Source: Capitulum mitella (taxonomy: Eukaryota; Arthropoda; Thecostraca; Pollicipedomorpha; Pollicipedidae). Taken from it: a stretch of 64,000 bases of DNA. Position 1 is the stretch's first letter. Every line of letters starts with the position of its first letter. Shown piece by piece: positions 44,940-57,978 of the stretch. Under the pieces are notes generated by a model. That model was not told the DNA's origin. It was given only the letters and a program-made list of their open reading frames with translations, and searched no databases. The stretch covers positions 5,826,058 through 5,890,057 of the forward strand of contig CP099840.1 of the NCBI GenBank assembly GCA_030062745.1. Direction: 5' to 3'. The position numbers and the translations under genes are program-made.

Positions 44940-47197
44940 TCACTTCTTCCCCTTGCCATAGAACTTGTTGTTCAGGAGGAAGATGAGGAGATTGACGTTG
45001 ATCCTGACCCTGCCGAACATGTTCATGACGGAGACTCCGTCATACTGGAGATGCAGCAGCTCCTGCGGGAAGGAGGCCGTGTCAAGATCTTGCCGAAGTC
45101 TCTCCGTAGTCACAGCATCTCCGAAACCTATTGCTTCCGCGGACGATGGGTTGTCGGGGACAGGCAGACGTCATTCGAACAGTGTTTCCTTGATGGAACA
45201 TGGCTGCCCACCCGGCCTGCCTGGTTTCGGTCGCAAATAGTCGGGGTTCAACAGCAGCAGGAATGATTGCTGAGCCGTGTCGCTCTACTAGTGCCGTCGA
45301 CCTTAAGCCGGCTTTCGCGCAGAAATCAATGCCTGGATCATGATGGCCTACAACGCCAGGTTTATGGCCGTGGCCCTGACCGCAAATAATACCGACAATC
45401 ATTAGTAATAGGCGCCGCACGAAAACGGAGCGATACATTGCCCGTCACCTTAGCGACCTTGGAAAGCAGTTGTAGAAACTGATGTACTTCAAGGACATTG
45501 TTGCTGGTATCCAAACAGCTTTGAAATATGGAAATAAAAAGGAAATATAATTAATAATACAATAAAGAAAACCAACAACGGAAATGGACCTAAAAAAATT
45601 CAGCCCAAATTTAAAATTCCACTCATTAAAAGGAGAAAAAACGAAGTTCCTCGTAGCGCCCTTACACGACACGCCAGGCGCACATGTTGCGCTTGTCACC
45701 CCCAACAGGGGAGGGACAGGGGGGCGTACCTGTAGAATGTCAATGAGGGCGGGGCGGGGGAGGATCAGCCGTACCTGTAGATTGATCTCGACTCGCTCCA
45801 GCTGGACTCCCAGCAGCTTGGCATTCACCTGGAACACGCCATCGGTGGCCAGCGGCGATATCTCAAACTGCACGCCCTTGAGCTGAAACAGCGGTGAAGC
45901 AGAATGTCAGACGATTTAATCGGACGTCGCCTGCTCGTCAACAGCCTGGTGATCGTGCGCGGTTTGAGAGCTACGGCTGCCTGCCGAAAACAGGACAGTT
46001 CCGGTGTGGGGAGGGATGAAGGACATACCATGCAGTTGCAAGCAACAAGGCTGACGTGAAGAGAGAATCAGCATGTACGATGGCGCTCACGGCTGCTGAT
46101 TTGCCGGGCGAGACCAAACCAGTCGTCGCCGGCAGCTGCCGACGGGTATCAACAGCTGAGCCAACGCGCGGCGTTCAATGCTGGGCTTGCTATTGATCCG
46201 TCTCCAATGTTTGCCGCCAGGCCGAGCGTCGTCCGTCCTGCGCCATTGAGAGGCTCACCGGGCCACGGTTGAAAGCAATGCGTGAGTTATGGCGCCCGTT
46301 TTCTGGAAGCGCACGTGGCCCGCGGAGGCCACGCCATCGTGGCGAGCGACCGAACCCGCCCTACTGCACGCGAGCGTCCCTAGCTCCGCCGCGATTACCG
46401 TTCGCCGTCACACGCGCAGACAACGCGTGTCTCGGCACACCACACCGCCAGGATCCAAAGGCACGCAGTCCTTTGGCCAAAGGCCAAAGGCCGCTTTCAC
46501 TAGCGCGTCGGGCATCGAAGGACCCAATGTCGACTGCCTGCCACTAGTGTCCCAGGAGTACTGGATTTTTTGTGTAAGACGACACCCGAATAGACGACTT
46601 CCAACTGTTATCTCCCTAATTCATCCATTCATTTGCCACTCCCAAATATTGAACTCTGTCCATGGAAAATGTTCAATACTGCATTCATGATCCATAGTAT
46701 GATCCTGACAGCACTCAGTAATTACTGAAAGCGAAAATGTCCTCATCATTTCCGCTAGCTGTCAATTTCTAAATGCACAAGCTTAAATTTCACTCAATAC
46801 CTTAACGTTCCTAATTCTGTTTCAGCTCCAGTTTTTCCCTCCGATGTCCCCTGGCCTGAATTCCCCCCCCCCTTGACCCCGCAACACGAATCGGTTAACG
46901 GAACACAGCCTATGACCGACCGTCCGTAGCGCCGCCGTCCGGCGCCACGGCGGGCCCACCCACCTCTGCCGGCTGCATGCCCTCGATGCCGAGCAGCACG
47001 CCCTTCTCCTTGAGCCGGGCGGCCGTGTAGCGGAGCGGGGCGGCCGCCTTAGCCTTGTGCCGGCCCGCCGGGCGCCGGCCGGCCGCCATGCCCTGCAGGC
47101 ACGTGGCCAGGTACTGCGTGTAGTAGGCGGCCTGCTCCTGGTAGAAGCCGCGCTTCTTGTCCAGCGACGCGATCGTGCGCCGCAGTTTCACCAGCTC
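44940..47197 (-). CDS. IQGAP: IQGAP RasGAP C-terminal region (RGCt) exons
   Basis: Three exons (46964-47197, 45775-45882, 44940-45062) encode the E-cadherin/beta-catenin- and APC-binding C-terminal fold of IQGAPs. Conserved landmarks are YYTQYLATCLQ, LRYTAARLKEKGVLLGIEG, VQFEISPLATDGVFQVNAKL and the terminal NVNLLIFLLNNKFYGK. The stop TGA is at 44940-44942. An in-frame alternative donor 45 nt downstream of the 45775 exon end is described in the findings. Confidence 0.95.
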
Positions 47198-50100
47198 CTG
47201 GCGGCGGCGCAGAGACGTTAAAACGGCACAAGGCAGGGCTCCTGTGGATGCATTCCAGTCCTGACTCCCGGTCCCACCTCCGCCGTGTTTCGATGCTTGA
47301 CTCTTATTTTTCCACCACCCTTTTCGTGTGCCTCAGTTCCGCGAGGATGCACACGTGTAATCGACGAAATGGCGCCTTCCTAACACCGGCGGCAAAACGC
47401 GACAAAAATGACGCCTGTCGCTGACGCATGCAGGCTGTTGCGTACGGATCTCCCAACCGTTCAACGCTTAACATCTCATCACCACGCGGCTCCCCGACGG
47501 GCCGGGGCGGACCCGGCCGGCGGCTGACCTGACGGCGCTGCTGCCGGTGCCGCTTCTGGTGGAGGATGTCGGCGGCGACGGCGTCCAGCAGGGCCTGGTA
47601 GCCGTCCTCGCGGTCCACCAGGCCGGCCCGCTCGAGCAGCCGCAGCCGCTCCAGCAGGGCGTCCTTGGCTTCCTCCAGCGTGGCGCTGAGACGCCCGCGC
47701 GGGTCAGCACGGTGACCGGGGACCGACCGCGGGCAGCAGCCATAGCCGGTACAGAAGGTCGGGCACATGACGCCGCATCAACGGCCGGTCAGACGGAGAC
47801 GCAAGCACAGCGCCAAAACGCCCGGTGCAGATAAACAGGGACCCCGCTCACGGAAGACACGGGCGCAATACGACGCACACACAGTCGAAACAGCGAGCAC
47901 GTTAAGAAATCCATCTCACCAGTCAAATACGTCCCATTGAGCAAAACAATATCAGCTCCTGCGAGCAGAGACCGGCCGCGCCGCTCACCACGGCTGCGCC
48001 AGGAACGAGTTGTTCCTGTTGAGCATCTGGTCGCCGTGGCGGCGTCTCTCCGTGTTGCCGCGCTGCTGCAGCAGGCTGCGGTAGTGCCGCTCCTGCAGGG
48101 CGGTGGGCTCGACGCGCGCGCAGCTGCTCACGTCCGCGTCCTCCGTGCACCGCATCACGTCCACCAGCAGCTGCTTACACCTGCCGGGCCGCCCAGTTAT
48201 GTGGACGAGGTACCAACACACGCAGTAAAAAAGCGCCATTTCCACTCAGACACAAATACACATACTCGTTCCTGTGTGCTGTGCTATTTATGGCACCAGA
48301 TCCCACGTTCATCACGAGTCGTGTATATTTCCTCCGCGAATGCGCGAATATTCGCAGTTGTCGGCCCACAGCTGTAACAGCAAAGGACTGCTACACATCG
48401 CGGGTACATTAAAGTCAAACTGCAACATCACAACCACGCCTACTCAAAATAACTTTCGTGTCATTTTCGGTGTGCGCCTACATGAAAACAATGCGAAGAA
48501 CTAAATTTTGCCCTCCAGCGAAATGCCAGCGAACATCATCCATCGTCCGCCCCCAGGCAACAGGTGGATCACCAGCGTCTCCCTCCAGCGCGACCGGCCC
48601 ACTCACTGCAGGAACATCTTGCCGGCCGAGATCTGAGCGTCGTCGAGCGGCTCGGAGCGCGCCTGCAGCGTCAGACACACCTCCTTCCTCTCCGGGCTCG
48701 GATGGTCCGGATCGTCTCCTGCCGGTTCCAGGGACGGCGTCAGCGCCGCCGAGCGCTGCGGCCGTCGGGCACTCAGACCGGCGCCACCTCGGAGGACATG
48801 ACATGGCCCGGCGCTTCGCACGGGGACAGTCACCCCGCAAAATAGCGAGGGTCCTCCCGACTACCCTGTGGTATGTTTGGCGCCCGGTCCTGTCGGCTGG
48901 GATTATCGCAGTCGCGAGGATTAATGTATTCGCGTGCCGTCCCAAAGGCATTAACCCCGCGTGCCCTCCAGGGACGTGTAACTGCCCCGCGTGCCGTTCA
49001 ATGCCGCTTACAAATGGCGTGGTCCGAGGCTCTGACCTAGCACGCCGTCCAGGGAGGGCTGATCGCCGAGCTCCTCCAAGATCTCGTGCAGCGGGTCGTC
49101 TTTAGACGGGGCCACGGCCGACTCGTACTCCAGCAGCAGGCGGTGTGTCTCGCACAGCTCCTGACAAAGTCACGACTTCAGTTAGAAATGGCGAGACGAT
49201 TGGTACCAGGTTTACAGGACAAAGGCTTACTGTCATTGCCATTGTAGAAAGGAACTCCGGCACTTCGATGAATAGTGTCATAAGCATTCTAACACAAGTA
49301 CTTGTCGGCTTACGACATCACCAATCACAGGTCTGACAAGGATGGAACATTTTACAATATCCAGAGGTTATTATTCATGTCGCCGATAGCTAGATCCAAA
49401 GCGACAATGACGTGCTCCTCGTTAAACGTGGATTGCACTGATGACCACGCAACGGAACACAACTCAAAACGACGTGCGACGTACGACGTAGCAGCCATTC
49501 CACTTCTACCACCACTTCCTCGAACAACAGATTTACTCGCTGGGAACAGAGTTGTCCCTGGCCGCCAATGGTTCCGGACCACGTGCGCAGAATGCATACC
49601 CAGTGCCGCCCCCCAATATGAATTCCACAAGACGCGCAGAACACCGTCGTGGCCAAGGATTTCGATAAAAGCCACTGCCGGCCGGGCAGCACACACCGCA
49701 GGCGGCTGAAGACGGCCCGACAACAGAATCCTGTCAGTCCCGGCGCCCCGCCCCACCTGCGCCGTGATGTAGATGATGGGTTTGGCGATGAGCGTGGCCT
49801 CGGTGAACTCGTTGCGTCCGTAGTGCTGCTCGGGTTCGCTGACGGCGCAGCAGGCGCGCACGAACTCCTTGAAGCGCTCGTGCGCGCCGATGATGAACGG
49901 GTTCAGCGCCTGCAGGTGGCCGGCCTCCTCGCCGAACTGCCGGGAACGAGACGGGGTGGTGGACATTACACGGCACCTCTGCGGGACCCACAACAGCCGT
50001 CTTTACGACGACGGCGCTGAGGATTTGTCCACTTCAGTCGAGCTGAGAAATGGGACACAGAAGACAAGTACTAAAAACCATCAAGCTGCCTTAGATCCAG

Positions 50101-53100
50101 ACCGTTCTGATTGTCTTTATCTGAGTCGGTCACCTGTATCGCGCCCCAGTGAAGAAACTGCGCAGTTTATTTAGCTAAAAGAAGCAAAGACGACTCTCAC
50201 CAGCAGAAGCGGCTGCAGCGACGAAGATGACTGGGAACGGTGCTAACGCGTTCGATCACAAAGGCGTTTTTCAGTGTTTTTGCTCGGATACGGCCAAGTG
50301 TTTGCTGACACACACAGGCACACGCATGTCCCGCCGCGACATGTGGAAACATCTCCCGCATTTCCCCCAGCAAGAAGCCTGAGCCCGTCCGTGACACTCC
50401 GGAAATGAAGGCGAAAACGGGCCCGGCACGCACCCCCTTCTTGCTGGCGGCGAACTGCAGGATCTTGGCGATGCTGCCCAGGTTGCGCCGCTGGTCGGGA
50501 GTCATCGCCTGGTCGGCCGGCAGCGAGACGATGTCGAACGCGTCCGGCGCCACGATCGCCGAGTTGATGAACCGGTAGTACACCAGGTTGCCGACCACCT
50601 GGGGCAAGCGGTCGCCAGATGTAGCTCAGGGGCGGCCAGCTCTGTTCTGACGTCCAGGGCATCCGGGACGTTTGCCGTTCTGAACATCATTAATAAAACT
50701 GGGAGCACAGGACATGCAGCTTTACTGCCCTGTCATGCCGCTTCAACAAACAGCAAACCGCAACAGTATGAATGAGTTCGAAGCTGAGCTAATGACATCC
50801 TGCTACTTACTGAAACGTTATGGTGACTACAACCGCTTGGTTAACATTACCAGGCGTGTCTTCGCTCACTAAGAGCACGTACATCCAATAACTTTCTCAA
50901 TGCCCATCCATGACGGAAGCTAAATCACCGTAGCCCACGACCCACCAAAGTACCGATGTTTTTTTCAATTTGATCCGAGAGGTTTGATGGCGTGATGTTG
51001 GGGACTGCGGCCCATGCCAAGCAGAGCTTGTTGCACAGACTCCAACCCCCACACCCAATCGCGTCATTCCAGGTAACGGCTGACTTTGCGGCGAAAGTTT
51101 AACGTGCCACTTAAGGCGCGTGCGACACGACTGTGTGGTAATCGGTATGACCATTTACTGGCCAGTTGCCAGTTGGCACGAAGGCCAACATTCGATCGAA
51201 AGGGCGACTTGAACCAGTCTTACTATGACGGGGAGACCAGCCTTCTAACAACTAAGTTACTGACCACGACTGTCCTTCCTACCGACCTTGAGTACATCCT
51301 TCTCGGGCGCCTCGGGGAACTTGTCGTGCAGGGCGCGCTTTAGCACCTTGGCCGAGTACAGCAAGCAGTAGGGCAGCTGGTCGACGGCGTTGAAGATCTC
51401 GTCCAGGAAGATGGTGCTGGCCTCCTTGAGGCAGTGGATGGCGCGGCTGAGGCGGCGCGCCACCTCGCCGTGCTTCAGTGCCTCCTCCTGGCTCACGGAG
51501 TACGGCAGGCCGCTGACGGGAGAGACAAAGGCACGGCGTCACGGCGAGGAGCGCGCTACAGCTGGCAGGGTCACGTAACTGAGATGCACTGCATACGGTA
51601 TTGCGCAAGGAGCAGTGGTAGAATTCACAAGCTACTGAATTACTAGAATTCACAAGCAATGAAGCGATGTCGGATTCCAAAAACGGCCAACCATTGTCAC
51701 GTCTTCTTATGGCAGCGGCGACCAGCAAGCGATAGGGAAAGTGGTCGTCGCGACATGATCCCAAAAGCCCACAGCATACCACAACACAAACACCACATGC
51801 GCTCGACAGCCAACCCACGGCCGTCGCCACCCACCAGGGCTGGCCGGTCTGCGTCTCCTGCTGGTTGACCCAGTGCCGGTAGATCTCCACCGGGTTGGTG
51901 TTGATGAGCAGGGTGCGGTCGCTGAGCACGCGCTCGACCAGCGGGCCGAGCACGGGCCGCAGAGGGTGGCGCCGGCTGTACTGCACGATCATCCGCACCA
52001 CCATCGGGTTGCCGCTCACCACGTCCGACAGCCGGTCCACGCGGGACCTGTCGGCCACGCACAGACGGCTCACGGCTGTGCGCAGCCCGCCGCAACAAAC
52101 TCGCGCAAGCTGAACAGCGGCCTCCCAAAGACGAAGAGACCCGAGAACCCGAGCGTCCAAAGGAGCACCGTATCCGGTATATTTCGTCACGTGCAACTGG
52201 ACGTCGTTAGCATTAAATGAACCACTCTGCACGACTAACAAAAACAGGCTCTCATTAATACGTTTCGCCTTCAGACAAAACATTTCGTCACGCGAGCTGA
52301 CTATACCATTTCTGGCAGTATATTAGCAGGGAGGGAGGGAGTCCAGTCAGGGATGACCAGTCAAGTACGGCACCACAAAGGGAGCGACCTGAGCTGGAAA
52401 TTCATTTATCAACCAAATTCAGCATCCTGGCAGACCGTGTATACAAGCCAGAAGCAGAAGGTACGTCACCAACAGGTGACTGTACAGTTTCTTACATCTC
52501 CAATTAGAATTCCATACTTCCCGTCCCCCTGAATGCAAAATGAGAGCTCACGAATTCTGTCCTCCGTGTGACCAGCCCCACACACCGACAAGCGGACGAA
52601 GAGCCGCCGTCCTCAGACGGCCCCGGCGCTCACCTGACCTCCTCCTGCAGCGCCATGCGGAACAGATTGACCAGCAGGTACTCCTCGCGGTCGTTGGCGC
52701 CGTAGTTGAAGACGCTCGGCACGACCGACTCGAGGAAGCGGCCCGACTGGCCGGGCGGCAGCGCGAACACCAGCCGCGCCAGGTAGGCCGGCTGCGTCTG
52801 TAGCTGGTAGAACAGCTGCTGGTACAGCGACAGCCGGTCCCGGCTCTCGCGGGTCAGCGCCTGCAACGTGACGTCAACGGTGACGGCAGCGTCACGGCCG
52901 GGATGGTGACAAAATCGGCCTGCACGGAGCCGGAAGCGAAGCGGTATCGGACGCAAGTTTCGAAAGATCTCCGACAGATGACATCCATGTCATTTAAGAG
53001 CTTCGCTGTACTCTGACAGTAAACGAAAGTTTAAAGTGACCGCATCTGCCCTTCAAACACAGAGTACAGCGACAAAATAGCAGCTTCAGGCAGCAAACGG

Positions 53101-56100
53101 CGTACGGAGAATACTAAGTGTAACGAAGTTACATTTTTTTGTTCCATGCGGAATCAGTAAAAGAGCCCTATTTTGGCAATCCTACGACAGCCGTCACACA
53201 TCCCGTCCTAATTTCTCTCTCTCCTTCTCGTGAGGACCTGGACCAGCGTTAGAAAGGCAGACGACGGCACCGCCGGAGACCAGAACAAGCCCACACATGG
53301 CATACGAGGGGCCCGGGCAGACACAGTTGTTATGACGTGTGAGAGACGACTACACCATTAGTCGCCGGGGGAACGGAGACTTCCACACCGACCACACGGC
53401 AGGGCATGCCCTGGGGGTACGCCAGCGGGGAATCAGCGGGCACGCCCAAAGGGAACGCCTGCCCGGCGGGACATCCGGCCGGATCATAAACCAGTCGCAG
53501 GCCCGCCAGCCGGAATGCCGGTGCGAGCGAACCATCAGACTGCGCCCGACGAGCAGGCGCCGCTCGAACAAACGGGCACCCAGACAAGCTAGTCACGGAA
53601 GGCGTCACGTTCACTAGTCGGAAGACCAATCGGAAGAACGGAATGGAGGCCGAGGGACGAGGGTCAGAGACCGACGGAACGCAAAAAGAAGGCGGTTTGG
53701 GCTGGGTCTGAGAGGCGGACGAATGTATCGGGCCGGCACGCCGTCTGGGTTGGACCCGAGACGCGGGCTGGGCCTAGGGACCAAGACCTGGGGAACGGGA
53801 AACCAGGATAGGTAAGGGATGAAGGGAGAAACGGTCACGGAGTTTCATTACCGGAGAAGGACACAAAGGTGAAAATCGGGGACGGTTATCCAGGACTAGT
53901 GGAAAATTAGCCAACGTCCGTCATAGCCGATCTGCATTCACCGCGGGGTCTTATAATTTCATTAACACACTTTAAAAGATCAACACGCAGCCTGCGCCGG
54001 CGTCTATCGAGACACAAGGCTGTGGATACATTGTGAGGCTGATGACTCGCTTTTGGATTTATCGGGGCGGCGTGAGGCGACATGGGAGGCAGACGGGAGG
54101 GTAATTGACTGAAAGAGTCCCGAGCATGGCCGACACTCAGTCATCTTTCACAGTTGCCTCAGTCATTCTCACGCCTGCCCGACGTCTCACGCCGCGTCAC
54201 TCACTGCCTAGATGCACGACCAGAAATGACCGCCTCAGCCATCTGTACATAGTTACCGCAGGCGGTCGATAGGTCGAGAAGTGTTAAGCGCCAATTAACA
54301 ATCGCCGCCTCCTCCCATCCCCGTTTTTTAACGCTGGCCCAAAACAAAAACGAAAAGGTGCAGAGATGTGAAGGTGCAGAGAAACCTGGGACACCTCTTC
54401 ATGCATTTTTTTAAAGCTTTGTTCAGTTTCTAAAGTCAAGGTCACCTCAGGTCATTGACCTAGGACAGGTCAGGTAAAACCTTGTTCCATATAACATTTT
54501 GTGAAATGTATCGAATGACATGAAACATGGGATGTTGACAGAACACGACAAATGAAATAATTCTGCTACCTCCAATCTTTTGGGAATGTCCGGACCAATG
54601 GCCTTAGGTCAGCTAAACTTTCGGCCCTTTTTACGTTTGCTGCTGGGATTGCGTGATTGGTTGAAAGGTTCTGAAGCTTGAAATATACACCCTAATGCTT
54701 CCTACTTCATCTGCACACGTATCAGGTCATAATTCATACCGAATTTCAAGGCGCGCAGCCGAATACAATTCTTTGGTTTACAATCTTGGAATGTTTATCG
54801 GTACTCACAAATGCTTCAGAATCACTAATATACAATGAGAACATATTCCGTCTGGCCCTTTGAAATACTGTATTTGTTTTCAATGCGAAGACACTTCGTA
54901 CAGTCACAGATAATAAGAGTCAGTCACAGATAATATAATAATCCATGCCTTCCTTATCAGTTTGTACTGCTTCAGTCCTCTTATTTTTGGTCGCCAAAAT
55001 AAAAACCCTTGACGTCGCGAACAGAGCTTCCCACCAAATATTAGGTTTTTGCATTGCGGTTGTCCCACCGCCCGGTATGCGTGACTTACGTGAACAATGT
55101 TTTGAGGCACGGGTTCCATAATGCAGAAGGGATATTACGAGACCAGATGTTACAGAGCTTCATGCTGTGCCGTGTCTGATCAATGTTTATGTGGCAGATG
55201 GTACGAAAGATACCATTAACGCCAGACATAAAAACGTTTATGTTTCGACATAGGTTGACTTTCCGTAACTATAATATGACGGGTACAGATTTCATAGCGT
55301 CCCGAACACATTCGCACAGCATTCCCGCCAAGACAAGTGCCTAAACATTCAGGAAAACGAGATTCCTACCCTTAGAAAAGGACGCTTTTGCCTTCATTTC
55401 CCGCCGTCCTTGACATGGTCAAATTCGGCCTCACGTGCTCTTTTTCCGCCGGACAGGGATAAATCAGGCATTCTTTTCACTTCCAAATCCTTTTGAGCCA
55501 CAAAGAAGCCTTGGTTAAAGGCCAAAGTTTTCTGGCAAAAATGTCAATAGGGTAATTTGATCTAAGATGGCCTTTGGTGACACAAACAATGACCATATTT
55601 GAAAAAAAAATCTAGGTTTTTTCTCCTAGTGTTGTAAAGGGAATTTCAACAGCGATTTTACTTTTTCTCAGTGGTACTTATAGTTCTCAAGATCTGGAGG
55701 GGGTTCTCATGAGACACCCCGGCCCAGGGAGGGTGGATCCAGAGGCCGGCCCGGCCAGGGTTGAGCCGCACGGCAGGCATCCATAGGCAGTAATGCCGGC
55801 GCTCACGCGCGCGCAGCCGGCAGCACTGCGAAAGGGCCGCAGCCGACAAGAGACAGAGCACACCGAACACGCCGCAACCGCGCTACATGTGCAAAAAAAA
55901 ACGGGTATCGCAGCTTCCGGCAGTAACGCCGTGTGGGAGGAGCAGGCAGGTGCACTTTAAGCTAGAGGTCATTCTCTACAGACCTTCAGTCCCTGGGCGC
56001 GAGACAGTGTTCCCAGCTTGTCACCAGTAGCGGCATCCATAGACTTGCTATGCATCAGCACTTCCTGAGGCACGCAAAAACGCCCCTTAAACACTTGAAC

Positions 56101-57934
56101 TCACTAACAAGCGCCCACCTGAATGACTAGTAAAGGAGCATATGCTATTGAACACGCAGAAAACAAGCTATGCATAAGCGCTTCCTGAGGCACAGAAAAA
56201 CGTCCTTCAAACACTTGAATCATCTGAGAAGCGAATACCTGAATCAATGGTAAGACGGCATACGCTATGGAATACACAAAACAAGATAACGGTGGCACTG
56301 CATCTGGTGTCGATCAAACCTGCAGGGTGATCCTGTTCTTGACAAGCAGTCCAATCTTGACGTCAAGCGAGTCCAGGTCCTTCTCCAGCATTTGGTTCTT
56401 GCGGATCATCTGGGCTACATCACCCTTCAGCTTCTGTTACATAAAGACACACCAAAACTTCATTACATGGACTGTCGACTATCAAAATGTCTTGTTTCGT
56501 TTCAGACAGACGACAAAATGGCCGCATTCTGATCGTAAAAATCCATTCAGCCACAGAAAACAAACGGTGACAACACACAAAATACAAGCCCAAAGCAATG
56601 CACCGCACAATGACATGGTGCTCACCGGAAGAAGGCTCGGCAGTATTTGATTCGTGCCTCCGCAAAGTCATCAAAAACACATTACGCTTCTGAAGTACAA
56701 GGCCAGAAGAAAGCAAGCGGCAAAGACCCAGCGCACGAGCCCCACTGTCGGAGCGTCGACGCTGACCTGCAGCTGCACCTCCTCGCGGAAGTCGGAGCCG
56801 CGCACGTCCAGCAGGTGGACGAACTTCCTGAGCAGCGGCACGCTGGGGCCGGGCGGCGCTGGCCAGCTGCTGGAACTCGTGCCGCAGGTGGTGGCGGCGC
56901 CACCAGCGCTGGATCCGCGCCACCTGCTCCTCCTGTGACAGCGCAGACACGTGAACACGGCGTACGTCCATAGATACAGGCGCAACGTGGCTGCAGCTCT
57001 CTCAGCCGCCTCTGCTGCCGTAAGCACGAAACGAATACTGCATATCCTAGCGTGTGAGGAAAACGAGTATCACACTCTGGCATCATGAGGCCGCGAGAAA
57101 ATGGACGAAACCCGAATGCAAACCTTTGGGTAAGCTCTCTGGTGGAGCAAAATGGGATACGCATGTAGAAGTTCCCAATAGAGTAAAATTCAAAACAGAC
57201 TCGAGCCGCGCACCAGCATTTCAAAAATAAACCGCGCTCCAAAAATGTCGTTCCTACGCACCAGCAATACAAAAACTGACCGCTCTTCAAAAGTCTCTCA
57301 TCTCTATTGGGCAAACGTCTGCTAACGCACGGTCCGGGTACAGTAACCCGCGTCGCAGTCAGAACTCAGCTGAAGGAATTTAACGGCCGCGAGACTGGTT
57401 GCTCTCGCTCGCGCCGCCTATCTGCTCCTCAGCCGCGCATGCGCAGAAGGGCGCGGCGTCCAGAGCGGCCACCAGCGGAGCGGTCCGTCGGCAGGACTTA
57501 ACAAGCAGGGGCGGCGCAGCAGGGGGGTGGAGAGAGGGGCAGAGGGGGCAGCCTCCTACCTGCCAGCAGGCATGGGGGCAAAATATAATTTTGCCATCTC
57601 CCGAAAAAATGGAAGGCCCCTTTTACCCAAAATCAAAGATTTGTAGTTACACAGCTGTTATTAAAATAAGTCAGGCGAAAGTATGTTTTTGCTGCTCTGC
57701 CCCCAAAAAACTGGGAGGCCTCTTTTACACAAACTCAAAATTTTGCCGTTACACAGGTACAGGGATGTCGACTTCTACGAATGACTGGGGGGAGGAGCCG
57801 AGGGCTAAACAACCTAACCTCCCCCAAATGTGGGCCTCTCAACGGATTTAGTCCACTGTATTTTAATCAAAGGAAAATTATAGGCTTTTCGTTTTTTTAT
57901 TTATCAAGTAAGAATTGTATATAAATAAATAAAT

Positions 57935-57978
<44 letters not shown>

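Noticed and set aside
44913-45266. 117-codon plus-strand ORF with an acidic stretch
   Set aside because: It is antisense to the last IQGAP exon, whose minus-strand frame matches the conserved IQGAP C-terminus.
51279-52283. 334-codon minus-strand ORF, one of the longest in the window
   Set aside because: It covers two IQGAP exons and the intron between, in mixed frames. Splice sites at 51512/51835 and 52047, plus phase agreement, show that the real protein is spliced.
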